From positions 3,651 through 37,423 of the forward strand of contig JAGNNV010000010.1 of assembly GCA_017990495.1 (NCBI GenBank): 33,773 nucleotides of DNA. Direction: 5' to 3'. Under the pieces are notes generated by a model, which did no database searches, was not told where the DNA came from, and saw nothing but the letters and a program-made list of their open reading frames with translations. Positions 8,114-17,428 of this stretch are shown here, in pieces. The translations under genes and the position numbers were made by a program. The DNA is from Vicinamibacteria bacterium (GTDB lineage: Bacteria; Acidobacteriota; Vicinamibacteria; Fen-336; JAGNNV01). Each line of letters begins with the position of its first letter. Positions within the stretch are counted from its first letter, which is position 1.

Positions 8114-9571
8114 ATGCGCCGCGTCCTTCTCCCTGTTGTCGTCACCGTCCTGGCCCTCGGGTCCCAGGGCACCCAGATCGTGGGCTCCCAGTCGCCTGAC
8201 CGCGCTCTCTTCGGCGAGTTCCCCAACCGCAATTCGGTCTCCGCGGAGAAGGGCCTCCCCTCCTCGTGGGATGCCGATACCGGGGTCAATATCCTGTGGA
8301 CTCAACCGGCCGGCTCGCAGAGTTACGCGGGGCCGGTGGTCGCAGGCGGCCGTGTCTTCATCGGCACCAACAACGAGGGCAATCGCAACCCGGCGATCAA
8401 GGGCGACCAGGGCGTGGTCATGGCCTTCGATGCGAAGACCGGCGATTTCGTCTGGCAGATGGCGACGCCGAAACTCCCCTCGGGCCGCGTGAACGACTGG
8501 CCCCAGCAAGGCGTCTGCTCCACGCCTTTCATCGAGGGTGATCGCCTCTACTACACCTCGAACCAGGCCCACATCACCGCCCTCGACGTGGCCGGCCTCA
8601 AAAACGGCAACGACGGCGTGACCGACGAGAAGAACGCGAGCCCTATTGACGGCGACGTGATCTGGTCCTACGACCTCATGGCCGAGGCCGATGTGTTCCC
8701 ACACAATCTCGCGGCCAGCTCGCCCCTGGTGGTCGACGGCGTCATCTACGCCACCACCGGCAATGGCGTGGATGAAGGACACGTGAACATTCCCTCGCCC
8801 CTCGCCCCAAGTTTCGTGGCGATCGACGCGAAGACCGGAAAACTCATCTGGGAGAGCGCCGAGCCCGGCACCAAGATCATCCACGGCAACTGGTCGAACG
8901 CCGCGTACGGAATGGTCAAAGGCAAGCCGCAGGTTGTCTTCGGCGGCGGCGACGGCTGGGTCTACGGCTTTGAACCCAAGACCGGCAAGCTCATCTGGAA
9001 GTTCGACGCCAATCCCAAGGATGCGGTGTATCGCCTCGGCGGCAGCGGCACCAAGAACGACATCATCGCGACTCCGGTTGTGTACGACGACAAGGTCTAC
9101 ATCGGCGTCGGCCAGGATCCCGAACACGGCGAGGGCGTCGGCAACTTCTGGGTGATCGACGCGTCGCTCACCGGCGACATCACCGACAAGGCGGTGGTCT
9201 GGCGTCGGGGCGGGGACGAGTTCCATCGCACCATCTCCACCGTGGCCATCCACGAAGGCATTGTGTACGCCGCCGACCTTTCGGGATTTCTCTACGCGCT
9301 CGACGCCAAGACCGGCGCCTTGTATTGGAAACACGACATGCTGGCCGCGGTCTGGGCCTCGCCTCTCGTCGCTGACGGAAAGATCTACCTGGGCGATGAG
9401 GATGGCGACGTCTCCGTCCTCGCCGTAGGCAAGACCAAGAAGCTCATCGCGGAGATGAACATGGGCTCGGCGGTTTACGCCACGCCCTATCCCAAGGATG
9501 GCGTCTTGTACCTCCTGGCCCGGAACCGCGTCTTCGCCATCAAGGAAGGCGCGAAGACGGCCGCGCGTTGA
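8114..9571 (+). CDS. Secreted PQQ-binding-like beta-propeller protein
   Basis: The 485-residue product has a signal peptide (MRRVLLPVVVTVLALGSQG) and a full propeller built from LDAKTG...W blades, for example MAFDAKTGDFVWQM, IDAKTGKLIWESA, FEPKTGKLIWKF and LDAKTGALYWKHD. The N-terminal section PDRALFGEFPNRN followed by LPSSWDADTGVNILW is the pattern in acidobacterial and planctomycetal periplasmic propellers annotated as PQQ-binding-like. It starts 10 bp after the previous gene (a GAGGT sequence is about 7 nt upstream) and ends at the start zone of the next, so the genes are co-transcribed. Substrate and cofactor are unknown. Confidence 0.87.
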   Translation: MRRVLLPVVVTVLALGSQGTQIVGSQSPDRALFGEFPNRNSVSAEKGLPSSWDADTGVNILWTQPAGSQSYAGPVVAGGRVFIGTNNEGNRNPAIKGDQGVVMAFDAKTGDFVWQMATPKLPSGRVNDWPQQGVCSTPFIEGDRLYYTSNQAHITALDVAGLKNGNDGVTDEKNASPIDGDVIWSYDLMAEADVFPHNLAASSPLVVDGVIYATTGNGVDEGHVNIPSPLAPSFVAIDAKTGKLIWESAEPGTKIIHGNWSNAAYGMVKGKPQVVFGGGDGWVYGFEPKTGKLIWKFDANPKDAVYRLGGSGTKNDIIATPVVYDDKVYIGVGQDPEHGEGVGNFWVIDASLTGDITDKAVVWRRGGDEFHRTISTVAIHEGIVYAADLSGFLYALDAKTGALYWKHDMLAAVWASPLVADGKIYLGDEDGDVSVLAVGKTKKLIAEMNMGSAVYATPYPKDGVLYLLARNRVFAIKEGAKTAAR

Positions 9572-9600
9572 TTCATCGGAAACGGCCGTCGCGCATCCGA

Positions 9601-10752
9601 ATGGGCGTCCCGGCCTCAAGGCGCGACTGGCTGAAGGCTTGCCTCGGCAGCCTCGCCCTTACCGGGGTGCCGGGCACGTCGTTGAAGGCCGCCCAGTCCG
9701 CCGCCTCGACCGTGGGGCCGGCCTGGCCAATCTTTCGTGGTGATCCTGCACTCACCGGTGTGGGCGCCTCGCCGCTTCCCGCCGCACCCAAACTGCTCTG
9801 GAGTTTTGAGACGGAGAGCGAACCCGCCTCGCCCGTGATCCAGGGCGACCGGGTGGTGGTGGCCACGCGCGACGGCGATCTCATTTCCCTTGACCTCGCC
9901 ACCGGCAAAGCCGTGTGGCGCGGCAAGGTCGAGGCCGGATTCGAAGGCGCCCCCACGCTCTCGTCGACCGGCCTGGTTCTTGCCCCTGATCTCGAAGGGT
10001 CTATCCATGCCTTCGCGGCTGCCGATGGGAAGAAGGTCTGGTCCCATGTCACCGAAGAGAAGTCGGAGATCAAGGCGTCGGTGGCCATCGCAGGCTCGGT
10101 GGCCATCGTGGGCTCGTACGACGGCACCCTCCACGCCCTGAATCTCACCGATGGCGCACGCCGCTGGACCCATGAGAGTGCCGCCCAGATTCACGCCACC
10201 TGCGCCATCCTGAACGGCCTGGCCTTCGTGGCGGGCTGCGATGGCCATTTTCGGGGTCTCGATGTTTCCACCGGCGCCGTGAAGATCGACGTGCGTTTCG
10301 GCGGCTACACCGCGGCCTCCCCGGCCATCGCCGAGGGGATTGCGGTATTCGGGACGTTCAGCAACGATGTGGTGGCCATTGACCTCGCGAAGAAGACGGT
10401 GATCTGGCGCTACACGCCCAAGAAGCAGTTTCCTTTCTACTCATCGGCGGCGATTTCCGGCGGGCTCGCTTTCGTGGGCTCGCGCGACAAGGCCCTGCAC
10501 GTGCTCGACTTGCGCACCGGTACGCTGCAATGGACGTTCGACACCCAGGGGAAGATCGATTCCTCCCCGGTGATCGAGGGTTCGCGGGTCTTTTTCGGCT
10601 CTCACGACGGCCGAATTCGCGGCGTCGACGTCAAAACCAGGCAGAGTGTCTTCTCATACGAGACAGGTGCGCCCGTAGCCACCTCCCCGGCGCTCTCGGG
10701 GAGCCGGCTTCTGGTCGCGGCGACGGATGGCCGTATCCTGTGTTTCGGCTGA
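9601..10752 (+). CDS. Tat-exported PQQ-binding-like beta-propeller protein
   Basis: The product is 383 residues from ATG 9601. Its N-terminus carries a twin-arginine signal (ASRRDWLKACLGSLALTG), while the neighbouring propeller genes carry Sec signals. A propeller of seven or so blades follows: LDLATGKAVWRG, FAAADGKKVWSH, LNLTDGARRWTH, VDLAKKTVIWRY, LDLRTGTLQWTF and VDVKTRQSVFSY. Tat export implies folding or cofactor loading in the cytoplasm before transport. An in-frame TTG at 9568 overlaps the previous stop codon (TTGA) and would allow translational coupling but would leave 18 extra residues before the RR motif. Neither start has a clear ribosome site. A 151-bp gap with a hairpin follows. 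Confidence 0.85.
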   Translation: MGVPASRRDWLKACLGSLALTGVPGTSLKAAQSAASTVGPAWPIFRGDPALTGVGASPLPAAPKLLWSFETESEPASPVIQGDRVVVATRDGDLISLDLATGKAVWRGKVEAGFEGAPTLSSTGLVLAPDLEGSIHAFAAADGKKVWSHVTEEKSEIKASVAIAGSVAIVGSYDGTLHALNLTDGARRWTHESAAQIHATCAILNGLAFVAGCDGHFRGLDVSTGAVKIDVRFGGYTAASPAIAEGIAVFGTFSNDVVAIDLAKKTVIWRYTPKKQFPFYSSAAISGGLAFVGSRDKALHVLDLRTGTLQWTFDTQGKIDSSPVIEGSRVFFGSHDGRIRGVDVKTRQSVFSYETGAPVATSPALSGSRLLVAATDGRILCFG

Positions 10753-10824
10753 GGTCATTGAAATTGGGGGGCCGCAAAGTGCTCAGCCCCCCATCCCCCT
10801 TCGGGGAGGCTTCGCGCAACCCCC

Positions 10825-10855
10825 GCGCTCCGGCCGAAGTGAATTCGGCCTGCGC
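10825..10855 (+). terminator. Hairpin after the three-gene propeller cluster
   Basis: GGCCGAA (10832-10838) and TTCGGCC (10844-10850) form a perfect 7-bp stem with a 5-nt loop, extended outward by GCGC (10825-10828) against TGCGC (10851-10855). A moderately T-rich TAGTTCTTC follows. It lies between the third and fourth propeller genes and may end the first transcript. The 3' U-tract is weak. Confidence 0.35.
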
Positions 10856-10903
10856 TAGTTCTTCATCTATTGCTGTTCAGGCCCAATGACTCCAGGAGTC
10901 TCC

Positions 10904-12226
10904 ATGAAAACGTTTGCCCCCTTAGCGCTGGCCTTTCTCTTCGCCGCCTTTCCTGCGGTTCAAGCGTCGGCTGACTGGCCCCAGTTCCGCGGGGTGAACC
11001 GCGATGCGCAGTCGGCAGAAAAGGGGCTGCTCCAGCAGTGGCCCGCCGGAGGCCCCAAACTCGCCTGGCAGGCCAGTGGTCTCGGCGGCGGATACTCGAG
11101 CGTCTCCATCCAGAACGGCCGCCTCTTCACCATGGGGGACATCGGTGCGGACCAGTTCGTGATCGCCTTGTCCCTCGATACCAAGGCTGTCCTCTGGAAG
11201 ACGAAGATCGGCCCGGCCTGGACCGAGGATCGTTATGCCGGCCCCCGCGGCACTCCCACCGCGGACGGCGTGTTGGTCTACGCGATCGGGACAGAGGGCG
11301 ACTTGATGGCGATCGAGGCCGCGACCGGCAAGGTCCGGTGGCAGAAGAGTCTGCCGCGTGATTTCTCGGGCAGTGTGATGTCGAGCTGGAAGTGGGCCGA
11401 GTCGCCTCTCGTCGATGGCGACCGTGTGGTGGTGACTCCGGGCGCGTCGAACGCGCTTTTGGTCAGCCTCGACAAGGCCACGGGTAAAGAGATCTGGCGC
11501 AGCCAGGCCGGGGCCATGGGTGCGGCCGGCCGCGACGGCGCCGGTTATTCGTCGATCGTGGTTTCAAACGGCGCGGGAGTGAAGCAGTACGTGCAGCTCA
11601 TGGGCCGCGGGGTGGTGGGCGTGCGGGCGTCCGACGGGAAGTTCCTGTGGAACTACAACCGCGTCGCGAACGACGTCGCGAACATCTCCAGCCCGCTGGT
11701 GAGCGGCGACTTCGTCTTCTCGGCCACCGGATATCAGACAGGCAGCGGCCTCGTGAAGCTCACGAAGGCCGGCGATGGTGTGGTCGCCACCGAACAGTAC
11801 TTCCTCGATGGCCGCACTTTCCAGAACCACCATGGCGGCATGGTGCTGGTGGGTGGCCACATCTACGCCGGCCAGGGTCATCGCATGGGCCTGCCCATCT
11901 GCGTCGAACTCACCACCGGCCGCAAGGTCTGGGGCGGCGACATCCGCAACGAAGGCAAGGGCTCGGCCGCCATCGCCTACGCCGACTCTCACCTCATCTT
12001 CCGCTACGAGAACGGTGTGGTCGTGCTCATCGAGGCCACTCCCGCTGGCTACAAGGAGAAGGGCCAGTTCGAGATCCCCGGCGCCTCGCCCCTCAATTGG
12101 CCTTATCCCGCGATCGCCGACGGAAAGCTGTTCCTGCGCGATCAGGACCGCCTGCTCGTTTACGACATCAAGGCCGCTACCACCGGGTCAAAAGGCGCCG
12201 CTGCCGAAGCGCCCCGCCCCTGGTAG
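10904..12226 (+). CDS. Secreted PQQ-binding-like beta-propeller protein
   Basis: The product has 440 residues: signal peptide MKTFAPLALAFLFAAFPAVQASA, then DWPQFRGVNRDAQSAEKG, the same opening as in the 5908 protein, then a compact propeller with blades such as IEAATGKVRWQKS, LDKATGKEIWRS and VRASDGKFLWNY. ATG 10904 is the start because AGGAG lies 6 nt upstream; an ATG 18 nt earlier has no such site. It is 62 bp upstream of the TonB receptor gene and probably shares its transcript, which suggests that substrate taken in by the receptor is handled by this periplasmic protein. Confidence 0.87.
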   Translation: MKTFAPLALAFLFAAFPAVQASADWPQFRGVNRDAQSAEKGLLQQWPAGGPKLAWQASGLGGGYSSVSIQNGRLFTMGDIGADQFVIALSLDTKAVLWKTKIGPAWTEDRYAGPRGTPTADGVLVYAIGTEGDLMAIEAATGKVRWQKSLPRDFSGSVMSSWKWAESPLVDGDRVVVTPGASNALLVSLDKATGKEIWRSQAGAMGAAGRDGAGYSSIVVSNGAGVKQYVQLMGRGVVGVRASDGKFLWNYNRVANDVANISSPLVSGDFVFSATGYQTGSGLVKLTKAGDGVVATEQYFLDGRTFQNHHGGMVLVGGHIYAGQGHRMGLPICVELTTGRKVWGGDIRNEGKGSAAIAYADSHLIFRYENGVVVLIEATPAGYKEKGQFEIPGASPLNWPYPAIADGKLFLRDQDRLLVYDIKAATTGSKGAAAEAPRPW

Positions 12227-12288
12227 TCCGCAGCCCAGCTCGTGCCGTCCGGCTGTTCGGCCGTCCGGCCATTCCACAGAAGAGAACC

Positions 12289-15200
12289 ATGAACCACGCG
12301 CGTCGTTTCGTCGTCACCCTTTCCCTGATCCTCGTGACCTTGAGCCCCACGTGGGCTCGGGCCCAGGCCACATCCAGCTCCATCGAGGGTTTGCTCCGCG
12401 ATGTCTCGGGCGCGCCTTTGCCCGGCGTGGCCGTGATCGCCCGCCATCAGGAGACCGGCCTCATTCGCGAGGTCGTCTCGGGACCGAACGGCCGCTTCGT
12501 GATGCCGGTTCTTCCCCTCGGTCGTTTCGAGGTCCGGGCCAGTCTCGATGGCTTCAAGCCCGCAGTGAAGTCAGATGTTCCCGTGGTTCTCGGCGTGCCC
12601 GCGGTGGTGAATCTGGTTCTCGAACCGGGCGGGCGCAGCGAGGAGATCACCGTTATCGCCGAAGGATCGAAGGTGCAGACGGGCACGGGGGAGTTGTCTT
12701 TTCTCGTCGGCGAGCAGGAGATCAAGGACCTCCCCCTGAATGGCCGGAACTACACCGACCTCGCGTTCCTGCAGCCCGGCGTGGTGGCCTTCAACCATCG
12801 TGATGGCGGCTCGGTGGTCGCCCACGGCGTCGGCGCTTCCATCAACGGTCTCGACCCGCGCTCGAACGTCTACCTCCTCGACGGCACCCTCCTGAACGAC
12901 TTCACCAACGGCCCCGCGGGCAGCGCCGCCGGCACCACCCTCGGCACCGAAACCGTGCGCGAGTTCCGGGTGGAGACGAACAGCTACTCGGCCGAATACG
13001 GACGCAACTTCGGCGGACAGATTCTGGTGGCCACGAAGTCGGGCGGGAACGAGTGGCGGGGGAGTCTTTTCGAGTATCACCGCAACGAAGCGCTCGATGC
13101 GCCCAACTACTTCGACCAGGGTGTCAAACCCGACTTCCAGCGCAACCAGTTCGGGGCCACCCTGGGCGGCCCGATCCGCAAGGACAAGACCTTCTTCTTC
13201 CTCGGCTACGAAGGATTGCGCGAGAACCTCGGGAAGAACGTCTCCACCGTGGTGCCCGACGCGAATGCCCGACAGGGTTTGCTGCCCACCACGGGAAACC
13301 CATCGGTTCTGCGCAACGTGGGTGTGGCCCCCGCGGTGAAGCCCTATCTCGACGCCTTCCCGCTTCCGAATGGAGCCTCGCTCGGCGGAGGTCTCGCCGA
13401 ATACCGCTTTCCGTTCGATCAAACCGTCGATCAGAACTTCATCCAGGCGCGTATCGACCACAACCTTTCGAGCAAGGATCAGATGTTCGTGCGCTACACC
13501 CGCGACACCGCGGACCAGTATCTGCCCACCGACTTCCCTCAGTTCCCGCGCACTTTCCTTTCCAAGAACCAGTTCCTCACCGGTGAGCTGCGGCACGTGG
13601 CCTCCGCCACCACCCTGCACACTCTGCGCCTCTCGATGAGTTCGACCCGGATCGGCCAGAACGTGGAAGCGAACCTCGAAAGCCCGCTGCCGCCGTTCGT
13701 CGCCGGACGTCCGGTGATTGGCGGCATCGACATCGGCGGCATCCCCGGGCGATTCGGTCCGCAGACCTCGGGCGACCTCATCATCAAGCAGCGCGTGATC
13801 GGGGGAGAGTATTCGTTCGTGCAGTCCCGCGGGTCGCACCTGATCAAGGGGGGGCTCCTGCTCGAGCACTACAAGAGCGACCTCTACAACCCCACCTTCA
13901 GCCTCGGCATCTATACCTTCGGCAACCTCGAAGGCTTCCTGCGCAACACGCCCATCCGCTTCGTCGGCCTCACCCCCGAAGCCTCGCTCGAGCGGCTGTG
14001 GAAGTTCACCCTCTTCGGGGCGTATCTGCAGGACGAATTCCGGGCCTCCGACCGCTTCTCCGTGCATGCCGGCCTTCGCTACGAGATGACCACGCTGCCC
14101 AAGGACGCGGGCGGCCGTGATTCCACCCTGGTTTCCCTGAGCGATCTCACGCCCACGCTGGGCCTGCCCTACGGCAATTCGCCCAAGCTGAACTTCTCGC
14201 CCCGCGTGAGTTTCGCCTGGGACGTGAAGGGCGACGGCAAACTCGCGGTCCGCGGCGGCTATGGCCTCTACTTCAACGTCAACAACCAGCAGAACCTGAT
14301 CGTGACCATCACGAATCCGCCGGTGACGCCTCGGGCCATCATCGCGAACCCGACCTTTCCCCAGCCTCCCTTCGCCCGGGCCTCCACCAACTCGATCCGG
14401 CCCGTGCAGTGGGACCTGGCGAATCCGCGCGCCCACGTCTTCAACCTGAACGTGCAGAAGGAACTCTGGGGCAACACCGTGCTGACTGTGGGTTACGCGG
14501 GTTCGCGTGGTTCACATCTGTTGCGCAGCGGCGACGTCAACGTGCCCACTCCGGAGTTGCTCCCCGACGGCACGGTTTTCTATTCCGCCACCGGCGCGCG
14601 GCCGAACACGGCCTTCGGCGTCATCGAGCAGAAGACGAGCGACGGCGAGTCCTGGTACAACGCGGGTATCTTCGACGTGCGGCACACCACGAAGACACTG
14701 CGGCTGCAGGCGTCCTACACCCTGGCCCGGGCCATCGACACCACCCAGGCCTCGACCTTCTTCTCCGATGCCACGAACGGCACGACCTCGGCCTTCCCTG
14801 AACCCTTCGGCCTTGAGACCAACAAGGGCCCGGCCGATTTCAACGCCACCCACAATCTTGTTCTGACCGGCACCTGGAACTTCCTCACCAACTGGCAAGC
14901 CTCGGTGATCGGTCGCTACCGCAGCGGCAATCCGCTCACCGCCTTCGTGGCCAACAATCGCTCGCGCTCGCGCTGGTCGCCCTCCCTCGGCCCGGGCCTC
15001 GGCCTTGACCGGCCTTCCCTCGCCCCCGGGCGTACCCCCGAGAGCGCCGTCACCGGCAATCCCGATCAGTGGTTCGACCCCACCGCGTTCGTCCTGCCCG
15101 CAGCGGGTACCTTCGGCAACAGTGAGCGAGGTGCCTTCACCGGCCCCGACCTGCGCACCGTCGATCTCTCTCTGGTTCGCTTCTTCCCGTTCAAGGCCTT

Positions 15201-15393
15201 CTCCGATAGCGGCCGGCTGGAGCTGAGGCTCGAAGCCTTCAACATCTTCGACCGCGCGAACTTCGGCATCCCGTCGCTCCTGGCCTTCACCGGCGCCGCC
15301 GACAACGAAGCACCGCTCACCACCTTCGGAAGAATCCGCAACACGGTGACGTCAGCGAGACAGATTCAGATCGGCGTGAGAGCCACGTTCTAG
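12289..15393 (+). CDS. Oar-like TonB-dependent outer-membrane receptor with carboxypeptidase-regulatory domain
   Basis: The protein has 1,034 residues: signal peptide 1-26 (ends TWARAQA), a carboxypeptidase regulatory-like beta domain (about 29-115: IEGLLRDVSGAPLPGVAV to GFKP), a plug domain (about 120-270, with DLPLNGRNYTDLAFLQPGV, YLLDGTLLNDF and a FGGQILVATKSGGNEWRGS stretch), then a beta-barrel to the C-terminus (GVRATF, ending in F as outer-membrane proteins do). This architecture is greatly expanded in Acidobacteriota and moves large substrates with TonB energy. The substrate is unknown. It follows the 10904 propeller gene. Its stop codon overlaps the stop of the convergent 17246-15390 gene in a shared CTAG. 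Confidence 0.9.
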   Translation: MNHARRFVVTLSLILVTLSPTWARAQATSSSIEGLLRDVSGAPLPGVAVIARHQETGLIREVVSGPNGRFVMPVLPLGRFEVRASLDGFKPAVKSDVPVVLGVPAVVNLVLEPGGRSEEITVIAEGSKVQTGTGELSFLVGEQEIKDLPLNGRNYTDLAFLQPGVVAFNHRDGGSVVAHGVGASINGLDPRSNVYLLDGTLLNDFTNGPAGSAAGTTLGTETVREFRVETNSYSAEYGRNFGGQILVATKSGGNEWRGSLFEYHRNEALDAPNYFDQGVKPDFQRNQFGATLGGPIRKDKTFFFLGYEGLRENLGKNVSTVVPDANARQGLLPTTGNPSVLRNVGVAPAVKPYLDAFPLPNGASLGGGLAEYRFPFDQTVDQNFIQARIDHNLSSKDQMFVRYTRDTADQYLPTDFPQFPRTFLSKNQFLTGELRHVASATTLHTLRLSMSSTRIGQNVEANLESPLPPFVAGRPVIGGIDIGGIPGRFGPQTSGDLIIKQRVIGGEYSFVQSRGSHLIKGGLLLEHYKSDLYNPTFSLGIYTFGNLEGFLRNTPIRFVGLTPEASLERLWKFTLFGAYLQDEFRASDRFSVHAGLRYEMTTLPKDAGGRDSTLVSLSDLTPTLGLPYGNSPKLNFSPRVSFAWDVKGDGKLAVRGGYGLYFNVNNQQNLIVTITNPPVTPRAIIANPTFPQPPFARASTNSIRPVQWDLANPRAHVFNLNVQKELWGNTVLTVGYAGSRGSHLLRSGDVNVPTPELLPDGTVFYSATGARPNTAFGVIEQKTSDGESWYNAGIFDVRHTTKTLRLQASYTLARAIDTTQASTFFSDATNGTTSAFPEPFGLETNKGPADFNATHNLVLTGTWNFLTNWQASVIGRYRSGNPLTAFVANNRSRSRWSPSLGPGLGLDRPSLAPGRTPESAVTGNPDQWFDPTAFVLPAAGTFGNSERGAFTGPDLRTVDLSLVRFFPFKAFSDSGRLELRLEAFNIFDRANFGIPSLLAFTGAADNEAPLTTFGRIRNTVTSARQIQIGVRATF

Positions 15394-17246
15394 CGCGCGT
15401 CGGCGACCGCCGTGGCGCGCTTCATCCGAAACGCGACCATCTCCTCGGCGTTGCGGACCAGAAGAACGTCACCCGCGAGCACGGGATGGTTCCACGTCTT
15501 GCCTTCCACCGCCTTGAATCGCGCCACCTCGCGGAACTGATCGGGCGTGGCGGAGACGAGGGCCATTTCGCCCTCCTCCGACGACACCAGCAGAAGATCC
15601 TGGTCGGCGAGCAGGATCATCTGACCGCTGCCGTAACGGCCGCCCTTCCAGTTCTTCTTGCCATCGACCAGATTGATGCTCGAGAGGATGGTGCCGTCGA
15701 AGCCGTACGCGTGCCCCTTGTGCACCACGAAGTCGTTGAAGTAGGGCTTCAGGCCGCGCGATGTCCAGCGCGGCTCGGCGGTCCAGCCCGCGCTTGCGTG
15801 GCTGAGAGCGAGCCGTCGGATCCCCGCCCCGCCCGAGGCGTCGGCGCCCGCGACTAGAAGGTCGCCGTTCTCCGCGAAGCCGGGCTGGACGATGCTCGCG
15901 CCGTCTTCCCACGCATGCTCCCACAGCAGCGCGCCGTCTTTCGGCGATACCGCGACGGCGCCGCCACCGCGGAGCAGGACGATCTGGGGGACCTCACCCA
16001 TTTTCACGAGGTGAGGTGAGCTGTAGCCGCCCCCGCCTGTCTTCGGACCGAACCAGCGAGGTTCGCCGGTGCCAAGATCGTAAGCCACGAGACGTCCCGA
16101 GGCCGCGACGACGAGAAGATCGTCGACCACCAGCGGCGAGCCGGCGAAGCCCCAAAAAGGCAACTTCGCGCCGGTGTCGGTGGCGGCATTGCGCGACCAC
16201 ACCACCGAGCCGTCCACGGCGTTGAGGGTGTTGACGATCCCGGTGCCGCCAAGGGTGTACACGCGCCCGCGGTGAAGGGTGGGCGTGCCGCGCGGACCCG
16301 CGCCGCCATTCGACTCCCAGAAACGCGCCCGGTCCTTATGAAGCCACACCGGTTGACCGGTGTTGAGGTTGTAGCAGGAGACCACCTCGTCCTCGCCGCG
16401 TTGTTCCTGGGTGTAGAGGAGGTCACCGTTCACCGCGAACGACGACCATCCCGGCCCGATGGGCTGACGCCACATCTGGGTCGGCGGCACCGCCGCCCAG
16501 TTTGTATCGAAGCTCGCGCCACGGATCACGCTGTCGCGTCCCGGTCCGCGGAAGCCGGGCCAGATGGCGGGCGTCTCGACCGCGGCGACGGTGGTGGTGG
16601 CGGCCACCTCTGGCTTGGCGTCGGGCTTGGCCGCGGCGGCGTCGGCGTTTTTCCTCTCCACACCGGGCGCGTCAGCCGGGGGAACCACCGCCGCGGGCTT
16701 CGGGGCCTGGACGGGCGCAGACGCGGCCTGGGCCAGCAAGCGCTCTTCAGGAGTGGGTGTCCAGCGCCAGTGCACATCCATCTGGCTCGTGCCGCTGATG
16801 CCGCCCGTGCGCACCAGAGCCAGCGCGCCGCAGCCGAGCAGGAGGATGCCCGCCATCGCGGCGCGGCGTGGCGTATCGGCGAGGTTGCGGGTGGCCGCAG
16901 CGGCGGCCACAAGGGCCACGCCAAAAACCGGGAGACCCAGGATCACCGGCATCATCCCCATAAAGCCATTCGCGATGGAGGGGTGGACGAAGCCTGGCGC
17001 GGCCGCCATGGCGCAGGCGATCAGGATCAGCGCACCCAGCCGCTCGACCCACGGCGCCCGGCTGAAGAGCAGCCACCACAAACCGATCAGCAGTCCGCCG
17101 AGGGCGGGACCAAGAATGCCCACCGAGGCGGATTCGGGCGAGACCCTGGGAACCACAAAAGCGCTCACCGCGATGATGACGACGAAGAGCACACCAGGCC
17201 ACAGTCGAAGCGTTCGCGGCTTCGTCGGTTTGGAAAGAGATGTCAT
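15390..17246 (-). CDS. Membrane-anchored PQQ-binding-like beta-propeller protein
   Basis: The protein is 618 residues from ATG 17246. About five hydrophobic helices occupy residues 15-170 (LWPGVLFVVIIAVSAFVV, GPALGGLLIGLWWLLF, ALILIACAMAAAPGF, and two more). An Ala/Pro/Lys-rich linker follows (about 190-235, APVQAPKPAAVVPPADAP). From about 250 the propeller begins with WPGFRGPGRDSVIRG and carries blades such as YNLNTGQPVWLH, YDLGTGEPRWFG and VSPKDGALLWEH. The helical anchor resembles quinoprotein glucose-dehydrogenase-style N-termini, so electron delivery to the membrane quinone pool is a possibility, but PQQ-site residues are not evident. An in-frame GTG at 17321 would add 25 residues. Convergent with the TonB receptor. 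Confidence 0.84.
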   Translation of the reverse strand: MTSLSKPTKPRTLRLWPGVLFVVIIAVSAFVVPRVSPESASVGILGPALGGLLIGLWWLLFSRAPWVERLGALILIACAMAAAPGFVHPSIANGFMGMMPVILGLPVFGVALVAAAAATRNLADTPRRAAMAGILLLGCGALALVRTGGISGTSQMDVHWRWTPTPEERLLAQAASAPVQAPKPAAVVPPADAPGVERKNADAAAAKPDAKPEVAATTTVAAVETPAIWPGFRGPGRDSVIRGASFDTNWAAVPPTQMWRQPIGPGWSSFAVNGDLLYTQEQRGEDEVVSCYNLNTGQPVWLHKDRARFWESNGGAGPRGTPTLHRGRVYTLGGTGIVNTLNAVDGSVVWSRNAATDTGAKLPFWGFAGSPLVVDDLLVVAASGRLVAYDLGTGEPRWFGPKTGGGGYSSPHLVKMGEVPQIVLLRGGGAVAVSPKDGALLWEHAWEDGASIVQPGFAENGDLLVAGADASGGAGIRRLALSHASAGWTAEPRWTSRGLKPYFNDFVVHKGHAYGFDGTILSSINLVDGKKNWKGGRYGSGQMILLADQDLLLVSSEEGEMALVSATPDQFREVARFKAVEGKTWNHPVLAGDVLLVRNAEEMVAFRMKRATAVADAR

Positions 17247-17399
17247 GTACAAAAAAACGAGCTGTCCGAGCCGTTTGTTCCCCTGAGGCGTTGCGGGAAG
17301 CACCAGCAACCGGCCGCGCACCCCCGCCGACGGGCCAGCCGCCTAGATTCTCGCGCCACTCTCTGGTTGTTGACGTTCAGCGCCGTCCTGGGCGAGGGG

Positions 17400-17428
17400 T
17401 TGACACTTCATCGCGTTGAACATATGGT
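17400..17428 (+). promoter_or_regulatory. Sigma-70-like promoter of the RHS giant gene
   Basis: TTGACA (17400-17405), a perfect -35, is followed after exactly 17 nt by TATGGT (17423-17428), a four-of-six -10. Transcription would start near 17435 and leave a leader of roughly 220 nt before ATG 17654. It is the best promoter match I see in the 407-bp space between the divergent propeller gene and the RHS gene. Confidence 0.6.

Noticed and set aside
5932-9619. Long antisense frames opposite the propeller genes (over 500 and 700 codons)
   Set aside because: They are shadows of GC-rich coding DNA: no family motifs, and composition rich in Arg/Gly/His with the sense frames clearly homologous to known families.
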